A stretch of 25,101 bases of DNA from Larix sibirica (taxonomy: Eukaryota > Streptophyta > Pinopsida > Pinales > Pinaceae): the NCBI GenBank assembly GCA_004151065.3, contig NWUY0300003947.1:58695-83795 (forward strand), given 5' to 3'. The position numbers were made by a program, and so were the translations under genes. This document shows positions 1 through 8,286 of this stretch, piece by piece (within the stretch, counting starts at the first letter, position 1; the number at the start of each line of letters is the position of its first letter). The notes under the pieces are model-generated. The model ran no database searches. It was not told the DNA's origin and saw nothing but the letters and a program-made list of their open reading frames with translations.

Positions 1-434
1 TAGCTGGAGTAAAATTATTCTATTACCATTCTTTATATAAGAGAGGTGGAAAAATATTTATCCCACATGTATTATGGGATGTGAACATCCATCCCTCTAG
101 CATATATAATAGAGGTGAAGGAGACCCATTGGGTACATGAAAAATGATATTTTTAAATATTTTCAGTTGTGATATAAAGCATATGTGAGGGTGCCAAATA
201 TTGTAAGAGTGAAAGTTTCCTTAAGAATAAGAATATCAAACTTTCATGGACATTTCCCCATTTGGGGTTTTACCATGTATATCCATCCTTATCTTCTCTC
301 TTTCTTGTCTTGCATATTATATTGATTTTTTTATGCTTATGTTGATAGGAGATTAGACTAGTAAGCTTTTAGTTATCGATTTACATGTTAGTAATCTATT
401 GTTATATGTTAATGCATATTTCTCAATTCTAACA
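1..434. other. Non-coding, LTR-like AT-rich stretch
   Basis: No open frame of note. A TATA-like run (tatataatag) lies near 102-113. At about 254-274 there is a motif TTCCCCAT followed closely by GGGGTTTTACCA, which recurs inside the gypsy LTR at about 5968-5987. C-rich and G-rich blocks of this kind are common near the R/U5 part of plant LTRs, so this may be the worn end of an LTR. No TG...CA ends or target-site duplication could be fixed, and the left edge may lie outside the window. The assignment is inference. Confidence 0.3.
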
Positions 435-528
435 TTTAATACCATTCATGAATCTTCTGTATGTCATATGCCTTGAAAAATCATATCTAAAAAAATATAT
501 TAGACTAGAGGTTGGGTCTTGTTGCCAC
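435..528 (+). repeat. Direct repeat, copy a (94 bp)
   Basis: The segment starting tttaataccattcatgaatc and ending gttgccac recurs at 951-1044 at a constant offset of 516 bases with scattered substitutions. On the minus strand both copies give similar peptides (about 30 residues containing YDFSR and FMNGIK), which is why two small minus-strand frames (429-650 and 849-1148) resemble each other. It may be part of an old tandem or segmental duplication, or two fragments of one transposon family. I do not recognise the encoded peptide. Confidence 0.85.
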
Positions 529-950
529 ATCTCATTAAAGGTATGAGATAATCCCTTTGTGTTTGGTAATGAACCAAAAGAAGGATGCATCAAATTGTTG
601 CAAATGTATATTAGAATCTTTGATATTGAGTAGCTAAAAAATGAGCTCAACTCCCAATTAAAGAAGGAAATATCAACATCACACCAAGATTGACTTGTGT
701 TGTTGTATGCATGGAATATGCATTTCTAGATAGTATTGATATAAAAACTATCTGCCAGACATGAAAGGGAAAACCCATTATTAAGCCATGAACCATTAGT
801 ATTCCCTGCAAAATACCTCTCCAAAGGTTGATTACCATATTCTAACAATTATCCTCTCTTGTTGTTATAAAATTCCATCGGTACTATATCAAACAACAAG
901 GGATTAGTAGGAAGCTCCAAGAAAAATCTACCAGAAATAAATTGCCCATC

Positions 951-1044
951 TTTAATACCATTCATGAATCCTCCACATGTCATATTCCTTGAAAAATCAT
1001 ATATGGAAAAATATATTGTACTAGAGGTTAGGGTTTGTTGCCAC
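951..1044 (+). repeat. Direct repeat, copy b (94 bp)
   Basis: Second copy of the repeat at 435-528. Similarity begins at tttaatacc and ends at gttgccac. Between the two copies (529-950) I see no further repeat and no recognisable gene. The substitutions between copies show that the duplication is old, in contrast to the near-perfect 11-kb duplication elsewhere in the window. Confidence 0.85.
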
Positions 1045-1149
1045 TTGTTTGGTGGTTGAAAAAATATTTTACATGTCAACACATGTCTATATTGTTGGCC
1101 CACACATGTGGTTTCCCCAAAATGTACTATTTTGTTGATTTCAAACACT

Positions 1150-1893
1150 TAACATGAGTGTTGGTTGCAAATGTCATTTTCTATATTTTCTCTCATGCAT
1201 AACTATCTCATAATGTTTATTTATGTCATGTTGCATTAAATTTTCTTACCTACTAAAGATGTACAAATGTTGATCATTAGAAATAGAAGCAAATCCATAG
1301 CATAACTCAACATTCTTTGGAAGTCCAAAACCAAGGGCAATAAAATATGAATCATCATTTTGTTGCATCATGAAATTGGCCTCAAGAGTGATCTAAATGG
1401 AAGGTATATAGTGGTGCATAAAATTCATTCAATATCGGTATTATAATTGAGATCCCCAAAAAGCAACATAGTAATCAGCATCCCAATTACACCTTCTGAT
1501 CAAGGCAAGAGAACCAATATCACCATGGTTATGGAAGCCATGTTCTTTGTCATTAAAGAATATGAAAACTCCTAAAACATTTTCATCCAACAAGGGTTTC
1601 TTTACAACATCTATCATTTTTTACTCTTCAAAAATTCATCGTCATGTTTAAAAAATTGAAAAGGAAGTTCACCATCGCTTACCAAGCCCTTATCTTCTTA
1701 AAAAATGAGGATAGTTTCTAAAATGTCTCTTCATTCAAGTGTACATTAGCATCACAAGATGATTCTCTTAGAACAAGAGGGAGTGCATCCTCCTCGGGAG
1801 AATTATCAACAAAATCTTCAAGGTTTTCAACATTTTGATCTATGAGATCATATACCGATGGATCTTATAATGAAGGAAAATGATGGTCATTTA
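1150..1893 (-). pseudogene. Unidentified degenerate coding-like stretch
   Basis: Read on the minus strand, this continues leftwards from the gag-like frame but changes frame several times. One block below 1893 is rich in acidic residues. Another, from an ATG at 1617 to a stop at 1441-1443, is open for 58 codons and contains the string NDKEHGFHNHGDIG. Further left, coding-like peptide continues with stops to about 1250. I do not recognise any domain. It could be the continuation of the gag-like element to its right or an unrelated decayed gene. No start signal, splice pattern or promoter supports a live gene. Confidence 0.25.
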
Positions 1894-2600
1894 TATAGAA
1901 ATTCTCTTGAAACTCATCTCCATGTTACTCATTAGTTGATCCATAAGTTTATTCTTATAGGGGATAAGAAGGGCATTTAATGCTTCAAATTTTTCCTTTA
2001 TTTCAGCTAATATTAATCCCTTCAAATGGTTACTATGAAATACAAATATTGGCTACTCTATCTCTTTTTTTTCATGGAAAGCACCAATCATAAAATGAGC
2101 ATCACAAGGTTCATCAAATAGATCTTTAACGTGTTCTTATTCATAACTAAGATTTCAATATTTGTGAAATGATTTGATTAAATCTACAAATAAAGATATT
2201 TCCCTTGGAATACAATTTTTAAACCATACATTTTCATCATCTTCCAAGTTACGCACAAACATTTCATCATGACAACCTCGTGGGAAACATTAAGATCTAA
2301 ATAATTTTAATGAAATATGTAACATTTTGTGCAACTAGACGAGTGTTTCCATGGAGATTTGTACATATGCTTGACCCATCTTGAATTAGGGATATCATTC
2401 AGACATCCTAAAATACCTTAGAAATCTAAAGGACCAAACAATTCAACCCCCAACTTTTATATGAATAATGTCATATTGCTTTACTTCCAAATCTTCATAT
2501 TTCAATGATGATGCACTTTCTTTAAAATAACACGCTACCAACATACCTCTGTTCCACATAATTGGAGTCGTTGAGTCGTTATTCAAATCCTTTAAACCCT
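1894..2600 (-). pseudogene. Degenerate gag-like polyprotein (retrotransposon gag signature)
   Basis: A single minus-strand frame can be followed from about 2600 to a stop at 1891-1893 without a frameshift, but it is broken by about nine in-frame stops. A tryptophan-phenylalanine block around 2210-2260 reads VWFKNCIPREISLFVDLIKS. This has the spacing of the capsid-region signature of LTR-retrotransposon Gag proteins, in which W-F/Y, a proline, S/I, then F-x-D-L and an aromatic residue follow in order. Several stops fall where a C-to-T change in CAG, CGA or TGG would explain them. If correct, this is the gag of a minus-strand Ty3/gypsy element, perhaps the one whose 5' LTR and primer-binding site lie at 7257-9068. 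The family assignment rests on one weak motif and could be wrong. Confidence 0.4.
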
Positions 2601-2616
2601 ACTGGATGTCCTCAAT

Positions 2617-2903
2617 TGATCCAAAATGGATCAATATATAATTTGTCATCTATTTGGAGCTTTCGGGATCGAAAGATTGGATGAATTGGCTTGTAGGGCC
2701 CATTTTATGGGCATGTCTCATTATGCAGAATTGGGTTATAGAACCTTCCAATGCATGTTTGAGGGTCTAAATGACATTTTTTGGGGGTAACAAAACCCAT
2801 CTCTAATTCTCATGGGCCATGACTCGATTCTACACTCGAAGACCTTTTCAACAATCCAAAGGTCTCCTCGATTAGAGTCCGTATGAAGAAGTTATGCCTC
2901 CCA
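2617..2903 (+). mobile_element. Partial gypsy LTR-like segment, cut by assembly gap
   Basis: This 287-bp segment aligns with 5306-5592, the start of the gypsy 3' LTR, at a constant offset of 2689 with roughly four fifths of bases matching. Shared blocks include the run around 2630-2722 and gtatgaagaagttatgcctc at its right end. Its position left of the gypsy gag-pol remnant fits a 5' LTR of the same element, with the rest of the LTR and most of gag lost in the gap at 2904. The exact TGTG start of the 3' LTR is not preserved here (the aligned bases read atTGAT), so it could instead belong to a related insertion. Confidence 0.6.
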
Positions 2904-2904
2904 N
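2904..2904. other. Assembly gap (single N)
   Basis: One N interrupts gcctccca/gatgctacc. To the left is LTR sequence; to the right is the end of a gypsy gag. A single base cannot bridge these in a complete element, so the N probably stands for a gap of unknown size. Confidence 0.85.
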
Positions 2905-3017
2905 GATGCTACCAAGGAGGGGAAGAAGAAGTGGAAAATAAGGGAGAAGAAGGCTATAAACATAGCACATCAGTGCAAGGATCCAAAAAACCACTATAAC
3001 CACTAAACATTGATAGC

Positions 3018-3280
3018 CACACTGAAGACAAGTGTTGGATTTAATTCATGAGCTAAACCCCAAGAAGGATGCCAAGAAGAAAAACCTTCTAGCCTTAGAG
3101 TCAAGTAAGGAGTTAGAAAGCAACTGGAATGTGGAAGAGAAGATTATTTGTACCACAATGCAGAAGTAGGTGAATCTAAGTAGCCTTCACCCTAAGGAAG
3201 AGAAAGAGATGAAAAAACACTTCCACATTAAGGTCTAAGTCAAGAAGGCCAAGATCGATACTCTATTCGATTCTGGTTAG
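3018..3280 (+). pseudogene. Gypsy gag nucleocapsid and protease remnant
   Basis: At 3018-3038 the peptide HTEDKCW is the H-x4-C half of a CCHC zinc knuckle; the first two cysteines cannot be seen. A frame change follows, then LNPKKDAKKK from 3053 in a second frame. That frame reaches KIDTLFDSG, whose D-S-G at 3269-3277 is the retropepsin active-site triad of gypsy protease. Stops interrupt this frame at 3167-3169, 3236-3238 and directly after the triad at 3278-3280, and the next block is in a different frame, so no protease can be made. Gag would form the particle and the protease would cleave the polyprotein. Assignment is by motif and by position upstream of the spacer at 3307. Confidence 0.65.
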
Positions 3281-3306
3281 CAGAGGGTCTGGTACGTAAG
3301 CCTGGA

Positions 3307-3835
3307 TTGAAAGTACATGGTCACCCTAATCCCTACCCATTGGGATGGGTAAATAAGGATGCAAAGCTCAAAGTCACAAAACAATTCAAGATTAATTTTT
3401 CCATTAGTGAAAAGTATATTGATGATGTGGAGGTAGACGTAGTACCCAAGGATTTTTGTGGCGTAGTGTTTGGAATCCCCTACATGTATATGAGGGATGC
3501 AATCTTCTTGAGGAGAACCAATCAATACCGCTTGATCAAGGACAGTAAATCCTTCATCATCAACACACACAAAGGTAAATCAAAGATCTCTTTGGTAAGT
3601 TCCAACCAAGCAAAAAGTTTGATCAATCCAAGTAGGAAGTTTGTATTGCTTTTCTTAAGACAAAATAAACAAGAAGATGAAACAATAAAAGTGAAGGCAT
3701 CCCTAAAGGGATGTACCAAAGAGCATAAACACCAGTTGGAGAACCTTTTGCGGGAATTTAGAGAAGTGTTCTAGGAGCCTAAGGGGATACCTCCGCGGAG
3801 GGAGGTGGATCACAAGATACGGTTATTTCTAGATT
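3307..3835 (+). pseudogene. Gypsy protease-to-RT spacer region (RT itself missing)
   Basis: An open run of 155 codons (3307-3771) ends at a TAG at 3772-3774, and the same frame resumes after it as EPKGIPPRREVDHKIRLFLDS to about 3835. The block has the character of the region between protease and reverse transcriptase in plant gypsy Pol: a PYPLGW motif, a DVCGVVFG-like segment (here DFCGVVFG), then the IPPRREVDH-type motif that normally stands directly before RT. The stop is most simply a CAG-to-TAG change, since Gln commonly stands here in the family (from memory). The first codon is TTG, so this is a fragment of a polyprotein and not a free-standing gene. After about 3835 the text no longer matches RT; a deletion of the RT and RNase H domains is inferred. 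Confidence 0.75.
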
Positions 3836-3876
3836 CTTTATGTCGAATATCGAGCGATACCCACAATACATAAAAG

Positions 3877-4577
3877 GATGAATAGACAAAAGATGAAGAC
3901 TTAAAAGAGTTACTTCAAAAACTACAAGGCCAATTTCATGTAGAAGAAGGTGATAGCAAGGATGACTATAATATCCAGGATAGGTTATTGTACAAGTTGG
4001 ACAACCTTTGTGATCCTTGAGGTGAGAGATTTCAATTTATCAAAGAGGCACACACCTCCAAATTTGCAGGGCATTTTGGTGTAGAGAATATAGTTGCAAA
4101 CTTACATAGGTATGCTCATTGTCCTAGAATGAAAGAAGATGTAGCTCGGTTTATTAGAGGATGCATACTTTTTGTACAAGAAAGCCCAGTAATAGGAAGC
4201 AAGGTCTATACCATCCCTTACCTTTTCCTACAAGACCATGGGAGTGCATCTCCATGGACTTTGTGGGTTTCAACAAGATGTACATTCTTATGCCTTGTGA
4301 AAAGACCATAAGAGGATAGGAAGCAGTGAACATGCTCTTTGAACATGTCTGGGAGAACTTTGGGATACCTAGAAGCATCATCTTAGACATGGATACTAGA
4401 TTTCTTAGTGCCTTTTGGATTACACTTCGGAAGAAAATAGACATGAAGTTGAAAATATCTACATCATTACATCCACAGACATATGGTTAGATAGAAATAG
4501 TCAACAGGACTTTGGTACAACTTTTGAGGGGTTACAATCAGAAGCACCTAAAGGCTTGGATGAAAACTTGATATATA
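3877..4577 (+). pseudogene. Gypsy integrase: zinc-binding domain and catalytic core, broken
   Basis: An RNase H-to-integrase linker (about 3890-4020) is followed by the HHCC zinc-binding domain. Histidines at 4051-4053 and 4072-4074 are present. The first cysteine is at 4162-4164, but the partner three codons later is Phe (4171-4173). After a frame change the core carries Asp (4257-4259), Asp (4386-4388) and Glu (4494-4496), with exactly 35 residues between the last two, the D,D-35-E pattern. Only 42 residues separate the first two, about 15-20 fewer than usual, so an internal in-frame deletion is likely just after the first Asp. Stops at 4018 (TGA), 4317 (TAG) and 4488 (TAG) fall at expected Arg or Gln positions. 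Integrase would insert the cDNA into the host chromosome; this copy cannot. Confidence 0.8.
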
Positions 4578-5270
4578 TTCAACACTCTTATAACATAACA
4601 GTCCACACTTCCATTGGTAAGATTCCCTTTGAAAATTCTTTTGGATATTTACCACCTTCACCTCTAGATGTTGTATATGGACAACACGAGGGAGTGAGGG
4701 AAGACACCACAGGTGAAGCATTAAGAGCTGAAAATTTCATTGGTACGATTGGCCAAATCCATTTATAAGTATAGGAAGCATTGAATAAGTCACGGGAAAA
4801 ATACAAGGCTAGGTATAACTAACACATGGTTGAAAATTCATTCAAAGTGGGAGATAGAGTATGGTTACACCTAAACAAGGAAATAATACAGGGTCATGGT
4901 AAGAAGATAAAGGCTCTGAGGTATGGTCTTTCGAGGTATTGGAAAAGGTGGGAGATAATGCCTACAAACTCAATCTATCCCCATACATGCGCTTTTACTT
5001 TGTAGTGAATGTGAAAAAACTGAAACTCTATGAACCTTCCATGTTGGATCAGGAACTTGAGCAAGTATTACCTTCTATAGAGGACTTAGCATTAGAGGCT
5101 CAAGCAGAGTTAGCATAAGACACAGTTTTTCCGAAGAAGTCCATAACTACCATGTAGGTAAAGTATGAACTATGGTAGGTTGGGTTGAAAGGACAACTTC
5201 CAAACAACGGTTAATGGTACCCTAAGGAGAAGGTAGAGGAAAAATTTCCTCACCTCATTTAATAAAAGAT
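4520..5270 (+). pseudogene. Gypsy integrase C-terminal region and Pol tail
   Basis: From about 4520 the reading shifts to the frame that is open to 4765 (AWDENLIY... to IGQIHL) and includes FGYLPPSPLDVVYG, a stretch typical of the end of the gypsy integrase core. Stops follow at 4766-4768, 4772-4774 and 4820-4822, all explainable as CAA or CAG changed to TAA or TAG. The next block, FKVGDRVWLHLNKE, is the GPY/F-type C-terminal integrase module; its GPF motif is damaged by a frameshift near 4925. The tail (VNVKKLKLYEPSMLD and then a Trp-containing basic stretch, about 5000-5270) could be a worn chromodomain-like end, but I cannot confirm this. It runs up to the polypurine tract at 5291. Confidence 0.75.
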
Positions 5271-5290
5271 TGTGGGGACCAAAAGCATCC

Positions 5291-5303
5291 CAAAATGGGG
5301 AGG
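5291..5303 (+). other. Gypsy polypurine tract
   Basis: caaaatggggaggt, purine-rich and ending directly at TGTGATATG, the inferred first bases of the 3' LTR. In LTR elements the polypurine tract primes plus-strand DNA synthesis and always abuts the 3' LTR. Confidence 0.7.
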
Positions 5304-6933
5304 TGTGATATGAAATGGATCAATATATAATTTTTCATCTATTTGGAGCTTTCACAATCGAAAGATTGGATGAATTGGCTTGTAGGGCCCATTTTATGGG
5401 CAGGTCTCATTTGGTAGATTTGGATACGAAACCTTTTGAGGCTTGTTTGAGGGTATAAATTATGGAATTTTGGGGGGTAAAATAACCCTTCACTAGTGCC
5501 ATGGTTTATGAAACGATTCGACACTTGGAGACCTTTCTAATGGTCCAAATATCACCTCAATCGGAGTCTGTATGAAGAAGTTATGCCTCTCGCAAGTTGA
5601 CCCATCCAGTTGAACACCATAGTTTTGAGTTGATTCCACAACACCTCTCATTTCTCGCACATGTGGAGCTAGTCACTTGTGGAATTTCAAGAACATTCTA
5701 GAAGATCTAGAACCCTAAATCTAAACAAAAATCGAGGCATGTTAAATACCATACCATTAGGAGAAGAAGGGGTTGCATTTCTATTGTATTGTTCCATAGG
5801 TGAGCAATAATAAGGGGTGGTGGTGAAGAATAAATAGGGAGTAATATATTTTGTAGCATCCATTCAGGCCATAGTGTCCAAGGTAACTCCATCACAAGTA
5901 CCAATTTCCTTTTGCATTTTCATTCTACATAAAAGAGCAAGGCATGGTCCTCATTCCAGTTGGGTTTTTCCCCATAGGGGTTTTACCAGCATAAATTTTG
6001 TGTCGAATGTGTGTGGATTGTGTATTTCTTGTTTCATCATTTCTCTTACAGTTCTAAAAAATAAACTAATTAAAAGAACTAGTGGTATGATCCATTGTGA
6101 CGAACTATTTGTTACACATAATTTTTGTCATCATCGTGATGATGGATAATGTGCCTTTTCCTTTGCCATATTCCCTAAAGGATATGCAGAATATTGCTTG
6201 GAAGATGAAACCTGTGAGGAAATTTCCCTTGAAAAAACCCTAATTTAAGAGGTTGTCCATCTTGATTTTTGAAAAAATGCGACAACCCCTGATGTCGCAG
6301 GTTGCATCACCCCAGATTGTTACATTCTCTCATGTTGCATTTGTACAGGGTGTGACACTCTCTTTATGAAAAGAAAAAGAGAAGGTTCGAGGAGATTCTA
6401 GAATAAAGCCCTCATGGGCATTCATCTCTTCCTATTTGGGTGGATCTCAGCTGAATTCCTAAACCTTTGGAATCCTTCCCTATCCTTCTCCCCTCATTAT
6501 CTCATCTCCCAACTATCCCTTTGAGATTATAAATACAAGCCCAAGCTCATGGAGTAAAGTATGGAATCTTTGATTTCATAGCCAAATGATGGAGAAATTC
6601 TTATATTTCCACAGTGTTGTTGCCATTCCTTGACAGTCATTCTCTTGGAGAAAGACAAGCAAGTTGAGGAAAAGGCACCTTTTGGAGGAAGCCTACAACT
6701 CCAAGGCTATTGGTTGTATCTCTCTCTCTCTTCATTATTTATTAATACAGTAAATGCATTCTTATCCCACAATAACTTGTTCAAATTTTTGTTGCACTCT
6801 TTCTTGGATGTATGCATAAGTTCTATGTAATTGCACTTGTATATTTTATTTTCTTATCTTGGGCAGGTGTTCTACCAAGATCGTATAAGAGTGGAAGATA
6901 CAAGACTAATATGAGGACAACCTTCAGATCACA
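5304..6933 (+). mobile_element. Gypsy 3' LTR (right end approximate)
   Basis: Starts TGTGATATG immediately after the polypurine tract, and its first 290 bases match 2617-2903. A TATAAATAC box at 6528-6536 would drive transcription. The best inverted partner of the TGTGAT start is ATCACA at 6928-6933, giving about 1.63 kb, but no matching target-site duplication was found, so the end could lie further right. No protein gene is apparent inside; small frames at 5339-5524, 5707-5904, 5874-6149 and 6630-7184 have no recognisable domain. A short motif at about 5968-5987 resembles one at 254-274. Confidence 0.65.
6528..6536 (+). promoter_or_regulatory. TATA box of gypsy LTR
   Basis: TATAAATAC preceded by a pyrimidine-rich stretch, within the LTR. 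Its position about three quarters along the LTR fits the U3/R boundary. Inference from consensus and context only. Confidence 0.45.
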
Positions 6934-7256
6934 GGTTAGCCTCCAGACTAATTACATTCATGCTTTGAGAACTTGGGGAAAGAGTTGTGTTTCTATATGT
7001 TCTGTTCCAGTTTAAACTATCTAAACTAGGGAGGTCAGTTTGTATCCGCACTTACAGACTTATCCATAAACATTGTTCCAATGGAATATCCACGTCAATT
7101 TACATATCATCAACTCTGCAAACAACATGTAACTTAAAAATCTTTTGGAACATAGCTTTGTTCCTTTGTAGATTCGACAAATGAGAAAACATCTTCAAAT
7201 CAATATCCTCATCAAATCACCATATTTGATCTACTCAATCGCAGGACCTAGACTTT
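6934..7256 (-). other. Non-coding interval, possibly 5' leader of an antisense gypsy element
   Basis: No recognisable gene. If the primer-binding site at 7257-7276 is real, this is the start of the internal region of a minus-strand gypsy element; a minus-strand ATG near 7175 opens a short frame (MFSHLSNLQRNKAMFQK) that would be placed like a gag start, but I see no Gag motif in it. The interval abuts the plus-strand gypsy LTR, so that LTR may have inserted here. Confidence 0.3.
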
Positions 7257-7276
7257 GTCCTCAACAATGACACCAA
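7257..7276 (-). other. Decayed primer-binding site of an antisense gypsy element
   Basis: On the minus strand this reads TTGGTGTCATTGTTGAGGAC. The motif usual next to plant gypsy 5' LTRs is TTGGCGCCGTTGCCGGGGAC (established, from memory). The two differ at six of 20 positions, and all six are C-to-T or G-to-A. This is what deamination of methylated C would give. It places a minus-strand 5' LTR to the right and the internal region to the left. Confidence 0.55.
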
Positions 7277-8019
7277 TTTTTTACCTCCCAAACCTACACT
7301 TCAATTGTTACAAAATCCTTTAACAAAGTGAAACCCAAGGGGCACTTAGGAAAATTTCCCATTGTCACCTTGCTATACTTCATCTCTCTTTCACCTAATT
7401 CTTTTTATGGAATAAGGGTGGAGCCATACAAAATAAGTGTTTTCTTATTTTTAGAATAGTATAGTGGTAGAATTTATCAAGACTATTGCCTATGCAAATG
7501 GGATATGGAGTTAGGGTAGGTTTAGAACAATAAGGCTTGAATATGGTGGATAATACATAATTAAGTGGTCATAGATAAGCCATAATTATTTAAAAAATAT
7601 GCAGGAATAAATTGAGAGCACTTAAACAAGACACACTATCATAACCATGAAATTACAACCAACTATAATGTGCAACTAACACATAAATAAGGCAACCATG
7701 ACCTCTTTGAACAATATAAATGACAACAATAAATTCCTTCAATAATTCAATACTACATCGAGGATTAGAAAGGATTTAACAGTCAACCCTAATCTCTTCT
7801 TTTGGGACAAATCTTCCATTCTACATAGATTATTCTAGCAACAAGGTAATTGGAATTCTTCAAAAGTAGGTTACAATCCATGAAAATAATATAGAGATGA
7901 AGAAACCTCAACTTGAATCAATGTCATTCTTCCAATTCTACTAAAATCTATTTGACAAAGTACTTGGGAGGGAAATCCCTATCTTCCAACAATGCCTCCA
8001 TCACATGAGAATATATCTC

Positions 8020-8027
8020 CTTTTATA
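8020..8027 (-). promoter_or_regulatory. TATA box, minus strand
   Basis: The plus-strand cttttata is TATAAAAG on the minus strand, in the context actaTAAAAGGAGATA. It is the clearest core-promoter motif in this interval, and it points leftwards, towards the antisense PBS. Confidence 0.45.
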
Positions 8028-8286
8028 GTTTTCCCTTCAACAACTTCTCTAGTAAAATATTATTTCTTTAAAAGGTCCTAGAATCCTCCTAAGGTGGAGT
8101 GCTCCCTATTTCCTTTTGATTGGATATAATGTTTTGAAATGGCGTATGTTTCCACTTGGCATATTTCTATTCCATGATATCCTCTGAAAACATTCATTTA
8201 TTCTTCATTTGAGGTTTTTACCATGTAAATTATGGCACATAGCATCTCCGCATGCAAATAGCTCTCTTCCAAATATGTAGAAAATG

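Larger units (their letters stand above)
2905..6933 (+). mobile_element. Ty3/gypsy LTR retrotransposon remnant, copy 1
   Basis: Order on the plus strand: gag zinc-knuckle debris (about 3018-3038), protease active-site remnant (3269-3277), protease-to-RT spacer (3307-3835), a junction where RT and RNase H should be, integrase (about 3880-4575), integrase C-terminal region (to about 5270), polypurine tract (5291-5303) and 3' LTR (5304 to about 6933). This is the gag-PR-(RT-RH)-IN order of Ty3/gypsy (Metaviridae); in copia, integrase precedes RT. It is non-autonomous because RT and RNase H are absent and every remaining domain carries stops or frameshifts. The right end is my best guess from short inverted ends; the 5' part is lost at 2904. 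Confidence 0.85.

Noticed and set aside
429-1148. Three minus-strand small genes
   Set aside because: No start context, no known domain. Two resemble one another only through the 94-bp direct repeat.
3277-3719. Minus-strand frames opposite the gypsy spacer
   Set aside because: They are antisense shadows of a recognisable gypsy Pol segment on the plus strand.
3790-3801. Perfect 12-bp palindrome cctccgcggagg as a regulatory site
   Set aside because: It encodes the P-P-R-R-E part of the conserved pre-RT motif of gypsy Pol, which accounts for the sequence.
2905-5303. Endogenous pararetrovirus or other viral insertion
   Set aside because: Domain order with integrase, LTR and PPT fits Ty3/gypsy; there is no movement or coat protein signature.
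6129-6144. catcatc/gatgatg hairpin
   Set aside because: It is a trinucleotide-type simple sequence with a two-base loop, expected by chance in a window this size.
6858-6880. Intron 3' splice site (pyrimidine run ending in gggcag)
   Set aside because: No coding exon with a recognisable protein lies on either side.
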